DNA of 64,000 nucleotides from Candidatus Pseudothioglobus aerophilus (GTDB lineage Bacteria > Pseudomonadota > Gammaproteobacteria > PS1 > Pseudothioglobaceae): positions 1-64,000 of the forward strand of contig JACNFO010000061.1 in the NCBI GenBank assembly GCA_014384565.1, given 5' to 3'. Position 1 is the first letter of the stretch. The number at the start of each line of letters is the position of its first letter. The notes under the pieces are model-generated. The model was not told the DNA's origin. It made no database searches and saw nothing but the letters and a program-made list of their open reading frames with translations. Both the position numbers and the translations under genes were made by a program. This document shows, piece by piece, positions 50,148 through 60,214 of the stretch.

Positions 50148-51398
50148 TTAGCGTTGACTCATAAGATGTTCAATATCATCTACATTTTTAATAGCTACTT
50201 CAGATAAAACATGGTTTCCATCGATAGTAACTAGCACATCGTCTTCAATCCTGATTCCAATGTTCCAGTATTTTGGATCAATTTTATCATCCTTGCGGAT
50301 GTAGATTCCTGGCTCCACTGTCATTACCATACCTACTTCAAATTTTCGAAAAGAATTGTCAATTTCTTTAACTCCAACATCATGAACATCCAAACCTAAC
50401 CAATGACCTGTTCCATGCATATAGAATTCTTTTAAATTACTTATATCATCCATTATCCCTAGCTTCATAAGCCCCCTTGTAATAATTTCACATGCTATTT
50501 CATGAGGTTTACTTACATCTTCACCTGGCATAATTGAAGCAATAGCCTGAATTTGGGCATTTAAAACAATTTCGTATATTTCTTTTTGAGGGACACTAAA
50601 CTTTCCATTAACTGGAAAGGTTCTAGTAATATCAGATGCATAACCAAGTACTTCACAGCCAGCGTCTATGAGAAGTAGCTCACCATCATTTAATAATTTA
50701 TTGTTTTCATTGTAATGAAGTATGCACGCATTTTCTCCACCTGCAACAATTGGAGGGTAAGAATGCTCTGAGTTCTCGTTTTTGAAGATGGAGTCAAATT
50801 CAGCGGCAATATTGTACTCATAAAGTCCAGGCTGAGTTTTGACCATAGCCTTCATATGTGCTTTTGAAGCAAGATTTGCTGCAGTTTGCATATTTTTTAC
50901 TTCGGAAGCATCTTTAATAATCCTCATTTCCGATAAATATGGGTTTAAAGGTTGAATGCTGCTATTAAAAATTGAAGCAATAGTTTTATTAAGGGTATTA
51001 GTACTTGCTCTATTTTTCCAGCCATCAGAGGTTGGCTGATCAAAATATAAAGGCGATTCGTTACTTATGATTTTCTTAATTTCATCTGTAAAAGTATTAA
51101 TATCATAAGCATTGTCGACTAATAAGGTTTCAGGTGCGAGATCAACTCCAAGTCTCACCCCATTCCATATTTCCTGAGTTTTATCTTTGGGCCTTAAAAA
51201 AATGCTGTAATTGTTTTTAGAGAAAACTGCAATTGCATCAGGCTCTATAAAACCAGTAAGATACCAAAAATTGCTATCTGGTCGAAAGGGGTAGTTGACA
51301 TCACTATTTCTTTTTTGTTCACTATTTGTAGACACAATTACTACTGCATCATCTCCTAGTATGCTTAACAACTCATCTCTTCTTTTTTTATGTATCAT
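50148..51398 (-). CDS. pepP: Xaa-Pro aminopeptidase
   Basis: N-terminal RRDELLSILGDDAVVIVSTNSEQKRNSDVNYPFRPDSNFWYLTGF; metal ligands LLIDAGCEVLGYASDITRTFP, HGTGHWLGLDVHD, VEPGIYI. Confidence 0.95.
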   Translation of the reverse strand: MIHKKRRDELLSILGDDAVVIVSTNSEQKRNSDVNYPFRPDSNFWYLTGFIEPDAIAVFSKNNYSIFLRPKDKTQEIWNGVRLGVDLAPETLLVDNAYDINTFTDEIKKIISNESPLYFDQPTSDGWKNRASTNTLNKTIASIFNSSIQPLNPYLSEMRIIKDASEVKNMQTAANLASKAHMKAMVKTQPGLYEYNIAAEFDSIFKNENSEHSYPPIVAGGENACILHYNENNKLLNDGELLLIDAGCEVLGYASDITRTFPVNGKFSVPQKEIYEIVLNAQIQAIASIMPGEDVSKPHEIACEIITRGLMKLGIMDDISNLKEFYMHGTGHWLGLDVHDVGVKEIDNSFRKFEVGMVMTVEPGIYIRKDDKIDPKYWNIGIRIEDDVLVTIDGNHVLSEVAIKNVDDIEHLMSQR

Positions 51399-51445
51399 TT
51401 TGTTAGGTGCATTAATTCATTGATAAATAACCCAAGAAAGATACC

Positions 51446-52162
51446 ATGAAAAAGATACGACTTTATCAAAATACTGCTCTATCTCTGGGCAATAGTATTG
51501 AGTTAAGTAAAGATAATAGCCATCATCTTAACAAAGTTTTGCGTTTCCCAGACGGTAAAAATATCACTATATTTAATGGCGATGGTTTTGATTACGACGC
51601 AAAAGTTCAAAGTTTAAAAAAAATAACCAGCATTAGTATTGTTTCAAAGTTAAAAAATGATTCTGAGTCTAAGCTAAATTTAACGCTAGCGCAGGGAATT
51701 GCTAAAGGCGAAAAAATGGATTTTTTAATCCAAAAAGCCATAGAATTAGGCGTATCAAGTATTATCCCAATGCAGCTAGAGCGCTGCGTAGTTAGGCTAA
51801 AAGGTGAACGAGCTCAAAAAAAAATAGAGCATTGGCAAAAGATAGCAAACCATGCATGTGAGCAATCCGGACGAGCTGTAATTGTTAATATCTGCCAACC
51901 TACTTTACTTAGTGATTTGCTTAGTGATCAAAATCATAATGGCTTTGTTCTGCATCATCGTGCAAATATAAGTCTTACTCAAATGCCTGAGCACTCAAGT
52001 GCAACAATTCTCATTGGGCCAGAGGGGGGATTAACGAATCAAGAAGTTGCTGACTCAACAAACGCTGGATTTAAGCCACTCTTGTTAGGGAAACGAGTTT
52101 TAAGGACTGAAACTGCATCACTAGTTGCTATAGCTAATATGCAGCTTTTATGGGGTAGCTGA
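51446..52162 (+). CDS. rsmE: 16S rRNA (uracil1498-N3)-methyltransferase
   Basis: HHLNKVLRFPDGKNITIFNG, QGIAKGEKMDFLIQKAIELGV, ILIGPEGGLTNQEV, LGKRVLRTETASLVAI. Confidence 0.96.
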   Translation: MKKIRLYQNTALSLGNSIELSKDNSHHLNKVLRFPDGKNITIFNGDGFDYDAKVQSLKKITSISIVSKLKNDSESKLNLTLAQGIAKGEKMDFLIQKAIELGVSSIIPMQLERCVVRLKGERAQKKIEHWQKIANHACEQSGRAVIVNICQPTLLSDLLSDQNHNGFVLHHRANISLTQMPEHSSATILIGPEGGLTNQEVADSTNAGFKPLLLGKRVLRTETASLVAIANMQLLWGS

Positions 52163-52183
52163 AAATATTTTTAATTTTCTTTT

Positions 52184-53014
52184 TTACTCAACATCACCTA
52201 GGTCATTACTAAGCTCCCGGGCTCGGTCATAAGCAGCCCTTGTCGCTGCTGCAACTATTCCCTCAAAGTTTTGATCTTGAAAGCTTTCAATAGCCGCTTG
52301 GGTTGTTCCATTAGGGGAAGTAACTTCTTTCCTAAGTGTCTTTGAATCTTTACCACTTTTAGTTGCCATTAGGCTTGCACCTAAACTAGTTTGAATGCTT
52401 AAAGAGTTTGCAGTTTTCTCATCTAAACCAAGAGCGGTAGCTGCTTGCGTAATTGATTGCATCAATAGAAAAAAATAAGCTGGCCCACTTCCAGATATGG
52501 CAGTAATTGCATCTATTAATTTCTCATCATCTACCCAGAAACATTCGCCCACAGACGATAAGATTGAGGTTACTAATTCTTTTTGTTGGTTGCTGACTAA
52601 ATCATTTGCAAAAAGACCTGTAACACCACTTTGAAAAAGTGCAGGTGTATTAGGCATTGTTCTTACGAGGGCAAAATTACCTCCTAACCAACGATTAATA
52701 TCATTACCTCTAATTCCGGCTACGATAGAGACAAAGAGGTGGTTTGATTTAACTTTATTTTTTAATTGAAGGCAAACTATCGAGAGTACTTGAGGCTTTA
52801 CTGCAAAAACAACAATATCACTATTATCTAGTAAAGAGTTATTATCAGAATATGTTGTAATTTTAAGTTCAGATTGACGGTTGATAAGAAGCTCTTTATT
52901 AGAGTCGCTTACATTTATATTTTTAGCATCAAAGCCATTACTGAGGAGGCCTTTAATCAGTGCATACGCCATATTTCCGGCTCCAATAAATCCAATGACT
53001 GTTTTGTTTTCCAT
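52184..53014 (-). CDS. proC: Pyrroline-5-carboxylate reductase
   Basis: IGFIGAGNMAYALIKGL, FAVKPQVL, VRTMPNTPAL, AITAISGSGPAYFF, EVTSPNGTTQAAI. Confidence 0.95.
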   Translation of the reverse strand: MENKTVIGFIGAGNMAYALIKGLLSNGFDAKNINVSDSNKELLINRQSELKITTYSDNNSLLDNSDIVVFAVKPQVLSIVCLQLKNKVKSNHLFVSIVAGIRGNDINRWLGGNFALVRTMPNTPALFQSGVTGLFANDLVSNQQKELVTSILSSVGECFWVDDEKLIDAITAISGSGPAYFFLLMQSITQAATALGLDEKTANSLSIQTSLGASLMATKSGKDSKTLRKEVTSPNGTTQAAIESFQDQNFEGIVAAATRAAYDRARELSNDLGDVE

Positions 53015-53080
53015 ATAAAATATATTAGTTATAAATGCTTAACTCAATTCTACCAAACTTGCAATAAATAAAGAACATTA

Positions 53081-53749
53081 ATGAAAAAATTTCACCCAAA
53101 ACTAATATTGATTGATGTCGATGGAACTCTAGTTGACAGTGTCCCTGACCTTGCCTACTGTGTTGACGAGATGATGATTCAGCTTGGTATGCCGCCAAGA
53201 GGAGAGTCAAGGGTTAGACATTGGGTTGGAAATGGTGTTCCCAGATTAGTAGAGCGAGCTTTGACTGGAGATTTAGATCTCAAGCCAAGTCGAGAAGTAT
53301 TCGACACCGCGTATCCAATTTTTTTAGACCTGTATGCTGAAAATTCAGCAATAAGGTCAAGCCTATATGATGGAGTTAAAGAGGGATTAGATTATTTACA
53401 ATCTAAGAATTATCTTTTAGGCTGTGTTACTAATAAAGCAGAGCAATTTACTCATCCATTACTAAAATCATTAAATATCTTTGATTACTTTAAGATAGTC
53501 ATTTCTGGTGATACTCTGGAAAAGAAAAAACCAGACCCTTTGCCGCTTCTTCATGGCGCTAGATTTTTTAATATAGATCCAAAAGAATGCCTTATGTTGG
53601 GAGACTCTGTAAGTGATGTAAAGGCTGCTAGAGCAGCTGGATTTGATATAATTTGTATGTCATATGGCTACAATCATGGTAATAATATATTAGAAGAAAA
53701 TCCTGATCTTGTAATCGATTCTATGACGCAGTTAAGAGAGTGTCTTTAA
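53081..53749 (+). CDS. gph: Phosphoglycolate phosphatase (HAD)
   Basis: LILIDVDGTLVDSVPDLA, VRHWVGNGVPRLVERAL, GCVTNKAEQFT, MLGDSVSDVKAARAAGF. Confidence 0.93.
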   Translation: MKKFHPKLILIDVDGTLVDSVPDLAYCVDEMMIQLGMPPRGESRVRHWVGNGVPRLVERALTGDLDLKPSREVFDTAYPIFLDLYAENSAIRSSLYDGVKEGLDYLQSKNYLLGCVTNKAEQFTHPLLKSLNIFDYFKIVISGDTLEKKKPDPLPLLHGARFFNIDPKECLMLGDSVSDVKAARAAGFDIICMSYGYNHGNNILEENPDLVIDSMTQLRECL

Positions 53750-54984
53750 TGAGTATTGATGATAATCATATTTGGCATCCTTATGCTACGATACCAAATA
53801 AGGTTCCTACTTATTTGGTTGATACTGCAGATGGGGTTTATCTAAACTTTAAAAATGGAGCTCGTGTTATTGATGGCATGAGTTCCTGGTGGTCAATGAT
53901 TCATGGTTACAATAATTCTTTCATAAATAGGGCAATGAAGGCTCAGATCGATGCTGTATCGCACGTAATGTTTGGAGGGCTTACTCACCAACCTGCTATT
54001 GACTTATGTGAAAAACTCATAAAAATAACTCCTCAAGGGCTTGATAAAGTTTTTTTTGCCGACTCTGGCTCTGTTTCTGTAGAAGTTTCTCTTAAGATGG
54101 CTTTGCAGTATTGGCAAAATAAAGGAAAAAAAGAAAAGTCACATTTTGTAACCCCTAGAGGTGGTTACCATGGAGATACTTTTGGGGCGATGAGTGTGTG
54201 TGATCCAAATAATGGCATGCACCATTTGTTTAGTGGCGTACTCCCAAAGCATTACTTTGTAACTCAGCCCAAGTCAGGGAAAAGTGATGAAGCTCTTTTA
54301 GATTTAGAGTCAAGGCTTAAAGAAAGTCATAATAAGATTGCAGCAATTATTCTTGAGCCTATTGTTCAAGGGGCTGGCGGAATGAATATATATGATGCTG
54401 ATTACCTCAAAGGCGTTAGATCTTTATGTGATGATTATGAGGTCTTATTGATTGTAGATGAAATAGCGACAGGTTTTGGCCGAACAGGAGAACTCTTTGG
54501 ATGCAATCATGCAAATATTTCTCCTGATATTCTTTGTATTGGTAAGGCTTTAACGGGTGGCTATATGACCATGGCAGCCGCAATAACTTCCGAAAAAGTT
54601 TCAAGTACAGTTGGAGTATTAATGCATGGGCCTACTTTTATGGCAAATCCTTTATCCTGTTCAGCGGCGAATGCTAGTATTGATTTACTTCTTAATAGCA
54701 ACTGGAAAAAAAGAATCTCAGAGATTCAAGACATTCTTTCATCTCAATTGCTAGCTTTAAAGAAACATAAATCTATATTTGATGTTAGAGTAATTGGGGC
54801 AATAGGCGTTGTTGAGTTTAAAGAGCCTCTTGATATGAAAAAAACCCAACAGCAGTTAATTGACTGTGGAATTTGGCTTAGACCCTATGGCAAACTACTC
54901 TACACGATGCCACCCTTCATAATTACTGATCAAGAGTTACTTCAAATTACTGATGCAATGAAAGATGTGGCTGAAAGCCTTTAG
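53749..54984 (+). CDS. bioA: Adenosylmethionine-8-amino-7-oxononanoate aminotransferase
   Basis: HIWHPYATIPN, GARVIDGMSSWWSMIHGYNN, FGGLTHQPAIDL, DEIATGFGRTGELFGC, GKALTGGYMTMAA. Confidence 0.96.
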   Translation: MSIDDNHIWHPYATIPNKVPTYLVDTADGVYLNFKNGARVIDGMSSWWSMIHGYNNSFINRAMKAQIDAVSHVMFGGLTHQPAIDLCEKLIKITPQGLDKVFFADSGSVSVEVSLKMALQYWQNKGKKEKSHFVTPRGGYHGDTFGAMSVCDPNNGMHHLFSGVLPKHYFVTQPKSGKSDEALLDLESRLKESHNKIAAIILEPIVQGAGGMNIYDADYLKGVRSLCDDYEVLLIVDEIATGFGRTGELFGCNHANISPDILCIGKALTGGYMTMAAAITSEKVSSTVGVLMHGPTFMANPLSCSAANASIDLLLNSNWKKRISEIQDILSSQLLALKKHKSIFDVRVIGAIGVVEFKEPLDMKKTQQQLIDCGIWLRPYGKLLYTMPPFIITDQELLQITDAMKDVAESL

Positions 54985-54999
54985 GAAATTTTTTACAGA

Positions 55000-56964
55000 C
55001 TATTCAATTGGATCAATATCAATAAACCAGCGAAGTGATGAGTTCACTTTGATTGTCGCAATATGCTTATAAAAAGTTTTAATTAACCTATGAAGCTGAA
55101 CTCTATCTTTAGATTGTAAATATAAATTGAAATAATAATAATTTGACTTCTTCTCAATTACCCCAGGCACAGGACCCCAAATTTCAATTGATTCTATATC
55201 AATACTATTAATTAATTGAGCCACTTCAGTTAAAAAATTTTCAGCATCATTTTTATTTTTAGAATTTGCGCAAATTAGTGCTTGATGAGCATATGGAGGG
55301 AGTTGTGCCTCTTCTCGCTCTAGTAACAAGGTTTTTGCGTACTCAATATATTGTGAATCTCTTACAAACTTAAAGATAGGATGATGGGGATAACGAGTTT
55401 GAATATTAACCTCTCCTCTATAGTCTCCTCTTCCACATCTGCCTGAAACTTGAATAAGTAATTGTGCTAATTGTTCTGTCGCTCTATAGTCTAGTGACAT
55501 GAGGCCAACATCTACATCCAAAATACCAACAAATGCTAAATTAGAGAAGTCATGGCCTTTTGCTAACATTTGAGTGCCAACAATAATGCAAGGCTTCCCA
55601 GAGTTTATTTTTTCTAAATGCAATGTAAATGCTTTTTTCTTTCTTGTCGTATCTCTATCAATTCTAATTACATCAGAATTGGGAAAATAGGACTCAAGAT
55701 TTTCTTCCAACCTTTCTGTTCCATAACCTAGTATTTTCAGGCTTTGACTATTGCAAGAGGGGCAAGAGGTTTCTGGGGGCTTTTCAAGACCACAATGGTG
55801 ACACTTAAGTCGATTAATATTGCGATGATAGACAAGTTTTGAGTCACAATTGGTGCATTCAGACTGCCAGTCGCATTCGGTGCAATAGTAAACTGGCGCA
55901 TAGCCCCGACGATTAATAAAGAGCATGACCTGTTTATCGTCTTCTAGGTATTTTTTTATTTTAGAGACTAGAGGTATTGATAGAGCTTCTGAAGGCTGAC
56001 TCCTCATATCAATTAGGTTAACAATTGGCATAATTGCTTCACCAGGACGAGTGGTCAAAGTAAGTCGTGTCAGTTTTTTGTCAGCAACATTTTTCATGGT
56101 CTCAAGCGACGGTGTTGCAGTTCCTAAAATCAGAGGAATATTTTCAAATTTGGCGCGCATAAAGCTTAGATCTCGAGCAGAATAGCGGAAGCTCGATTGC
56201 TGTTTAAAGGAGCCATCATGCTCCTCATCGACAATAACTAGTCCAAGTTTAGGGATTGGAGTAAAGATAGCGGAGCGAGTTCCTAAGATTACTTTTGCTT
56301 CTCCATCTTTAGCCAATAAATAGGCATCTTGTTTTTGGGTTTCATTTAGCTGTGAGTGAACAGCAACAACTCTTTCATTTATCCTTTCTTCAAAGCGCGC
56401 AATCATTTGAGGTGTTAATCCAATTTCAGGGACGAGAACAAGAACCTGCTTCCCATCTTTTATAAGCTGTTCAGTAAGATTGAGATAAACTTCAGTTTTT
56501 CCGCTTCCTGTGACCCCTTGAAGTAGAAATCCATGAAAGCTACTTTCATATTTAAGAACTTCATTAACTGCATTTTGTTGTTCAGATGTTGGCTTAAAGG
56601 ATCTCGGTGTGACTGCATTATTTATTTCAGTTGGTTTCTTAATAATTGCAGGCTTTCCAAGTCTCAGGTTTTTTGGAAGGGCACTGGCAAGAACTTCACC
56701 CACTGGATGATGGTAATAGTTGGCTGACCAGAATAAAAAACCAAGAATTTCTTTGGATAATAATGCTTCAGTATCAATTACTTCTTCGATAGCTCGAAGT
56801 TTACCAAACTCACTTCTATCTTTTAAAGAAAGGACAATTCCTATAACTTTTTTTGGACCAAATGGAACTTTAACTCTGGCTCCTACACTGACCTCTTGAT
56901 TACAAATGTAATCAAATGTATTGTATAAGGGCACTGGAATGGCAACTTCTATGATTTGACTCAA
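55000..56964 (-). CDS. priA: Primosomal protein N' (helicase)
   Basis: LLQGVTGSGKTEVYL, VIVDEEHDGSFKQQ, LFINRRGYAPVYYCTECDW with zinc-binding CxxC repeats, GYGTERLEENL. Confidence 0.98.
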   Translation of the reverse strand: MSQIIEVAIPVPLYNTFDYICNQEVSVGARVKVPFGPKKVIGIVLSLKDRSEFGKLRAIEEVIDTEALLSKEILGFLFWSANYYHHPVGEVLASALPKNLRLGKPAIIKKPTEINNAVTPRSFKPTSEQQNAVNEVLKYESSFHGFLLQGVTGSGKTEVYLNLTEQLIKDGKQVLVLVPEIGLTPQMIARFEERINERVVAVHSQLNETQKQDAYLLAKDGEAKVILGTRSAIFTPIPKLGLVIVDEEHDGSFKQQSSFRYSARDLSFMRAKFENIPLILGTATPSLETMKNVADKKLTRLTLTTRPGEAIMPIVNLIDMRSQPSEALSIPLVSKIKKYLEDDKQVMLFINRRGYAPVYYCTECDWQSECTNCDSKLVYHRNINRLKCHHCGLEKPPETSCPSCNSQSLKILGYGTERLEENLESYFPNSDVIRIDRDTTRKKKAFTLHLEKINSGKPCIIVGTQMLAKGHDFSNLAFVGILDVDVGLMSLDYRATEQLAQLLIQVSGRCGRGDYRGEVNIQTRYPHHPIFKFVRDSQYIEYAKTLLLEREEAQLPPYAHQALICANSKNKNDAENFLTEVAQLINSIDIESIEIWGPVPGVIEKKSNYYYFNLYLQSKDRVQLHRLIKTFYKHIATIKVNSSLRWFIDIDPIE

Positions 56965-57014
56965 AGTAAAATGTTTTAGGGATAAAATAAGTATTTTAGC
57001 AATATAAATTAGCC

Positions 57015-57455
57015 ATGGTAGTTATTCAAAACATCATTAACGATATAAATATAGATGAAGACAAGCTTGGGCTAGATTGCCAAAAATTTATGAGTGAATC
57101 AGGGGTTAAAGAAAGTGAGTTACTCATTCGCATAGTATCTCCTGTTGAGATTCAAGTTCTCAATAAAGAGTACCGAGATAAAAACCAAGTAACTAATGTG
57201 TTATCTTTTCAAAGCGATATTCCTGAGGAAATTGGAGAGTCAATATTAGGCGATGTTGTTATTTGTGCTGACGTGGTAAGAGAAGAGGCACTATTAGGAG
57301 GTAAAACGTTTTCAGATCATTTGACTCATATGGCGATACATGGCATTCTTCACTTGGTAGGACATGACCATACAGATCTTGAATCTGCTAATAAAATGGA
57401 GTCTATTGAAATTGATTTTTTAAAGACTCTGGGGATTAGCAACCCATACCATTAG
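57015..57455 (+). CDS. ybeY: Endoribonuclease YbeY
   Basis: LNKEYRDKNQVTNVLSFQSD, GDVVICADVV, HMAIHGILHLVGHDHTD (H3 zinc site). Confidence 0.97.
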   Translation: MVVIQNIINDINIDEDKLGLDCQKFMSESGVKESELLIRIVSPVEIQVLNKEYRDKNQVTNVLSFQSDIPEEIGESILGDVVICADVVREEALLGGKTFSDHLTHMAIHGILHLVGHDHTDLESANKMESIEIDFLKTLGISNPYH

Positions 57456-57461
57456 GCAAAA

Positions 57462-58319
57462 CTAAGAATTGATTAGAAGTCCTGCGAGTTTTTTGATGCT
57501 TTCTTCTTGCTGATTATTTTTTCTATAGATAACTCCAATATCTCGTTTTGCCTTGGTTGAATTCATATCAATGGATATATTGGGGTAATGCCTAAGTATG
57601 CCAAAATCGATTGCCATTTTGGGTAGAAAACTCACACCAATATCGGTATCGACCATAGCAACAAGGGTTGAAATACTGGTACAAGAAAAATCAGAAATAT
57701 GCTGATTTGAAATTTTATTATTTTGTAATATGTGTGACCTCAAGCAGTGGCCCTGCTCGAGCATTAGTAGTGACCCATTATCAATTACTTTAGATTTGCG
57801 TTTTTTATGTTGAATAAAGTAAATTGGGTCAGAAAAGACTTGAAAGCTTTCAATAAAGTTGGGCAATTCATATGGAAAAGCAAATATGGCAAAGTCAATC
57901 TTAGCTTGCTCTAGTTGCTTAAGTAAATTTTCACTGGTATCTTCCTTAAAAGAAACCTTAAGTTTTGGATAAAGCTTACTTAAGTTTGACAAGAAATTTG
58001 GCAGAATATAGGTAGAAATCGTAGGAATTACTCCAATGGTAACTTCAGAATCAAAAAAATCTAACTTTGCAGTACTTAATAAGACATTAATCTCAGCCAT
58101 CACTAATAGAGCTTGTTTTACAACTCGGTTTCCAGTGGCTGTAAAGTGAACGTTTTTATTGTCCCTCTCAACCAGCAGAACTCCTAAGTCGCTTTCAAGT
58201 TTTGATATTCCTGCGCTGAATGTGGAAGCGCTAACAAAGCAATCATCTGCAGCCTTGGAAAAGTGATTCGTTTTTTTTAGTGCAACTAAATACTGTAAGT
58301 TTTTTAGCGAGGGGGTCAT
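57462..58319 (-). CDS. LysR-family regulator, OxyR-like
   Basis: N-terminal HTH LKNLQYLVALKKTNHFSKAADDCFVSASTFSAGISKLESDLGVLLVER. Redox-domain-like LMLEQGHCLRSH (Cys199-like). Divergent from rubrerythrin. Confidence 0.85.
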   Translation of the reverse strand: MTPSLKNLQYLVALKKTNHFSKAADDCFVSASTFSAGISKLESDLGVLLVERDNKNVHFTATGNRVVKQALLVMAEINVLLSTAKLDFFDSEVTIGVIPTISTYILPNFLSNLSKLYPKLKVSFKEDTSENLLKQLEQAKIDFAIFAFPYELPNFIESFQVFSDPIYFIQHKKRKSKVIDNGSLLMLEQGHCLRSHILQNNKISNQHISDFSCTSISTLVAMVDTDIGVSFLPKMAIDFGILRHYPNISIDMNSTKAKRDIGVIYRKNNQQEESIKKLAGLLINS

Positions 58320-58421
58320 TTTATATTCGTTTTTTACGGATATTATATACATATTTATTCAATTTATTTATATATAAAGTACTGGTATGATGATGGCTCG
58401 TTTAACCAATCGGAGGAAGTT

Positions 58422-58841
58422 ATGTCATTAAGCGGAAGTAAAACAGAACAAAGTTTAAAGGATGCATTTGCTGGAGAGTCACAGGCAAATAGACGCTACT
58501 TATATTTTGCAAACCAATGTGATGTTCTTGGTGAGCCAGATATGGCTGCTTTATTTAGATCAACTGCAGAAGGTGAAACTGGCCATGCTCATGGTCATAT
58601 GGAGCATCTCATTGAAGGTGGTGTTGGTGACCCAGGTACAGATATGCCTGCTAAGGAAGTAAGAGAGATGCTTGAAAGTGCTGTTCATGGAGAAACTCAT
58701 GAATACACTGATATGTATCCAGGTATGGCGAAAACAGCAAGAGATGAGGGTTTTGATGAGATTGCTGAATGGTTTGAGACTTTAGCTAAAGCTGAACGTT
58801 CTCATGCAAATCGTTACCAAAAAGCACTAGATAGTTTATAA
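58422..58841 (+). CDS. Rubrerythrin (ferritin-like diiron domain only)
   Basis: [79 protein letters not shown]. Strong RBS ggagg. Confidence 0.95.
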   Translation: MSLSGSKTEQSLKDAFAGESQANRRYLYFANQCDVLGEPDMAALFRSTAEGETGHAHGHMEHLIEGGVGDPGTDMPAKEVREMLESAVHGETHEYTDMYPGMAKTARDEGFDEIAEWFETLAKAERSHANRYQKALDSL

Positions 58842-58848
58842 AAACTTC

Positions 58849-58875
58849 GTTACCATAGGCTTAGCCTATGGTAAC
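58849..58875 (+). promoter_or_regulatory. Perfect 12-bp intercistronic stem-loop between rubrerythrin and Fe-S protein genes
   Basis: gttaccataggc-tta-gcctatggtaac, not followed by a T-run. Confidence 0.7.
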
Positions 58876-58890
58876 AAATCCTAGGAAAAT

Positions 58891-60195
58891 ATGTCTAAAT
58901 TTAAAGAAGGTAATTTAGAAGCACCAACTCGCCACCCTCTAAATTGGAAAGATGAAGATTTTTATAATGAAGAGTCTCTCAACACAGAATTAGAAAGAGT
59001 ATTTGATATCTGCCATGGTTGTAGACGTTGTGTGAGCCTTTGCAAGTCTTTCCCAACTCTCTTTGATTTGATTGATGAGTCCCAAACATTTGAGGTTGAT
59101 GGCGTTGATAAGGCAGACTACAAGAAAGTGGTTGACCAATGCTATTTGTGTGATTTATGTTTCGTAGCAAAATGCCCTTATGTTCCGCCGCACGACTTTA
59201 ATGTTGATTTCCCACATTTAATGCTTCGAGCAAAAGCAATTCAATTTAAAAAGGGCGAAACAAAACTGTCTCATAAAATCTTAACGTCACCACAAAAAGT
59301 AGGTTCTGTTGCATCTTTGCCAGTAATCTCGCCAATTGTTAATTGGTCTAATAGCAACAAAACAATGAGAAAGGTAACAGAAAAAGTTTTAGGTGTTCAT
59401 GTTGATGCTGTTGTTCCAAAATACCATACCAAAAAACTTTCAAAAATTTTTGTAGAAGATAATTCTTCAAGTAAATTTAAGGTAGCAATTTTTGGAACTT
59501 GTTATGGTGAATATAATGATCCTCAAACAGTTATCGATTTAGTGGATGTTCTAAGGCATAACGGTGTAGAAGTAAAACTCATTAAAAAAACGCAGTGTTG
59601 CGGTATGCCCAAGATGGAGCTTGGTGATCTTGAGGCGGTGGTTAAGTATGCGAATGAAAATATAACGCCACTTATAAAGTTAGTGAATGATGGTTATAAA
59701 ATAATTGCGCCAATACCCTCATGTGTCTTAATGTTTAAAAATGAATTGCCAATGATAATTTCTGAAAATGAAGATATTAGGGCGATATCTAAAGCGTTTT
59801 ATGATCCCTTCGAATATCTATCATTTTTAAAAGAAAGTAACCAGTTTGATAGTAATTTCAAGCCAATTGATAAAGAAGTGCTTTATCAAATTGCTTGTCA
59901 CCAAAGAGTACAAAACATTGGCTCACACACTAAAAGAATTCTGGGCTTAATCCCAGACCTAGATGTAAATATTGCGGAAAGATGTTCTGGGCATGACGGT
60001 ACATATGGAGTCAGAAAAGATACGCATACTTACTCTGTGCAAATTGGAATGCCAGTTGCTAAAAAAATAACTGACACAACCGATTTGGTTGTTAGTGACT
60101 GCGTTATGGCTGGAAACCATGTCGCCCATATTGCTACGCAAGATATAGAATCCATTCATCCAATTAGCTTGGTGAAAATGGCTTATGATTTATAA
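58891..60195 (+). CDS. GlpC-like Fe-S oxidoreductase (two 4Fe-4S clusters, cysteine-rich domains)
   Basis: ICHGCRRCVSLCKSFP and QCYLCDLCFVAKCPYVPPH ferredoxin motifs; FGTCYGEYNDP...QCCGMPKMELGD and ACHQRVQNIG...RCSGHDGTYG. Confidence 0.9.
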   Translation: MSKFKEGNLEAPTRHPLNWKDEDFYNEESLNTELERVFDICHGCRRCVSLCKSFPTLFDLIDESQTFEVDGVDKADYKKVVDQCYLCDLCFVAKCPYVPPHDFNVDFPHLMLRAKAIQFKKGETKLSHKILTSPQKVGSVASLPVISPIVNWSNSNKTMRKVTEKVLGVHVDAVVPKYHTKKLSKIFVEDNSSSKFKVAIFGTCYGEYNDPQTVIDLVDVLRHNGVEVKLIKKTQCCGMPKMELGDLEAVVKYANENITPLIKLVNDGYKIIAPIPSCVLMFKNELPMIISENEDIRAISKAFYDPFEYLSFLKESNQFDSNFKPIDKEVLYQIACHQRVQNIGSHTKRILGLIPDLDVNIAERCSGHDGTYGVRKDTHTYSVQIGMPVAKKITDTTDLVVSDCVMAGNHVAHIATQDIESIHPISLVKMAYDL

Positions 60196-60214
60196 CATAA
60201 ATGAGGTTAATTAA

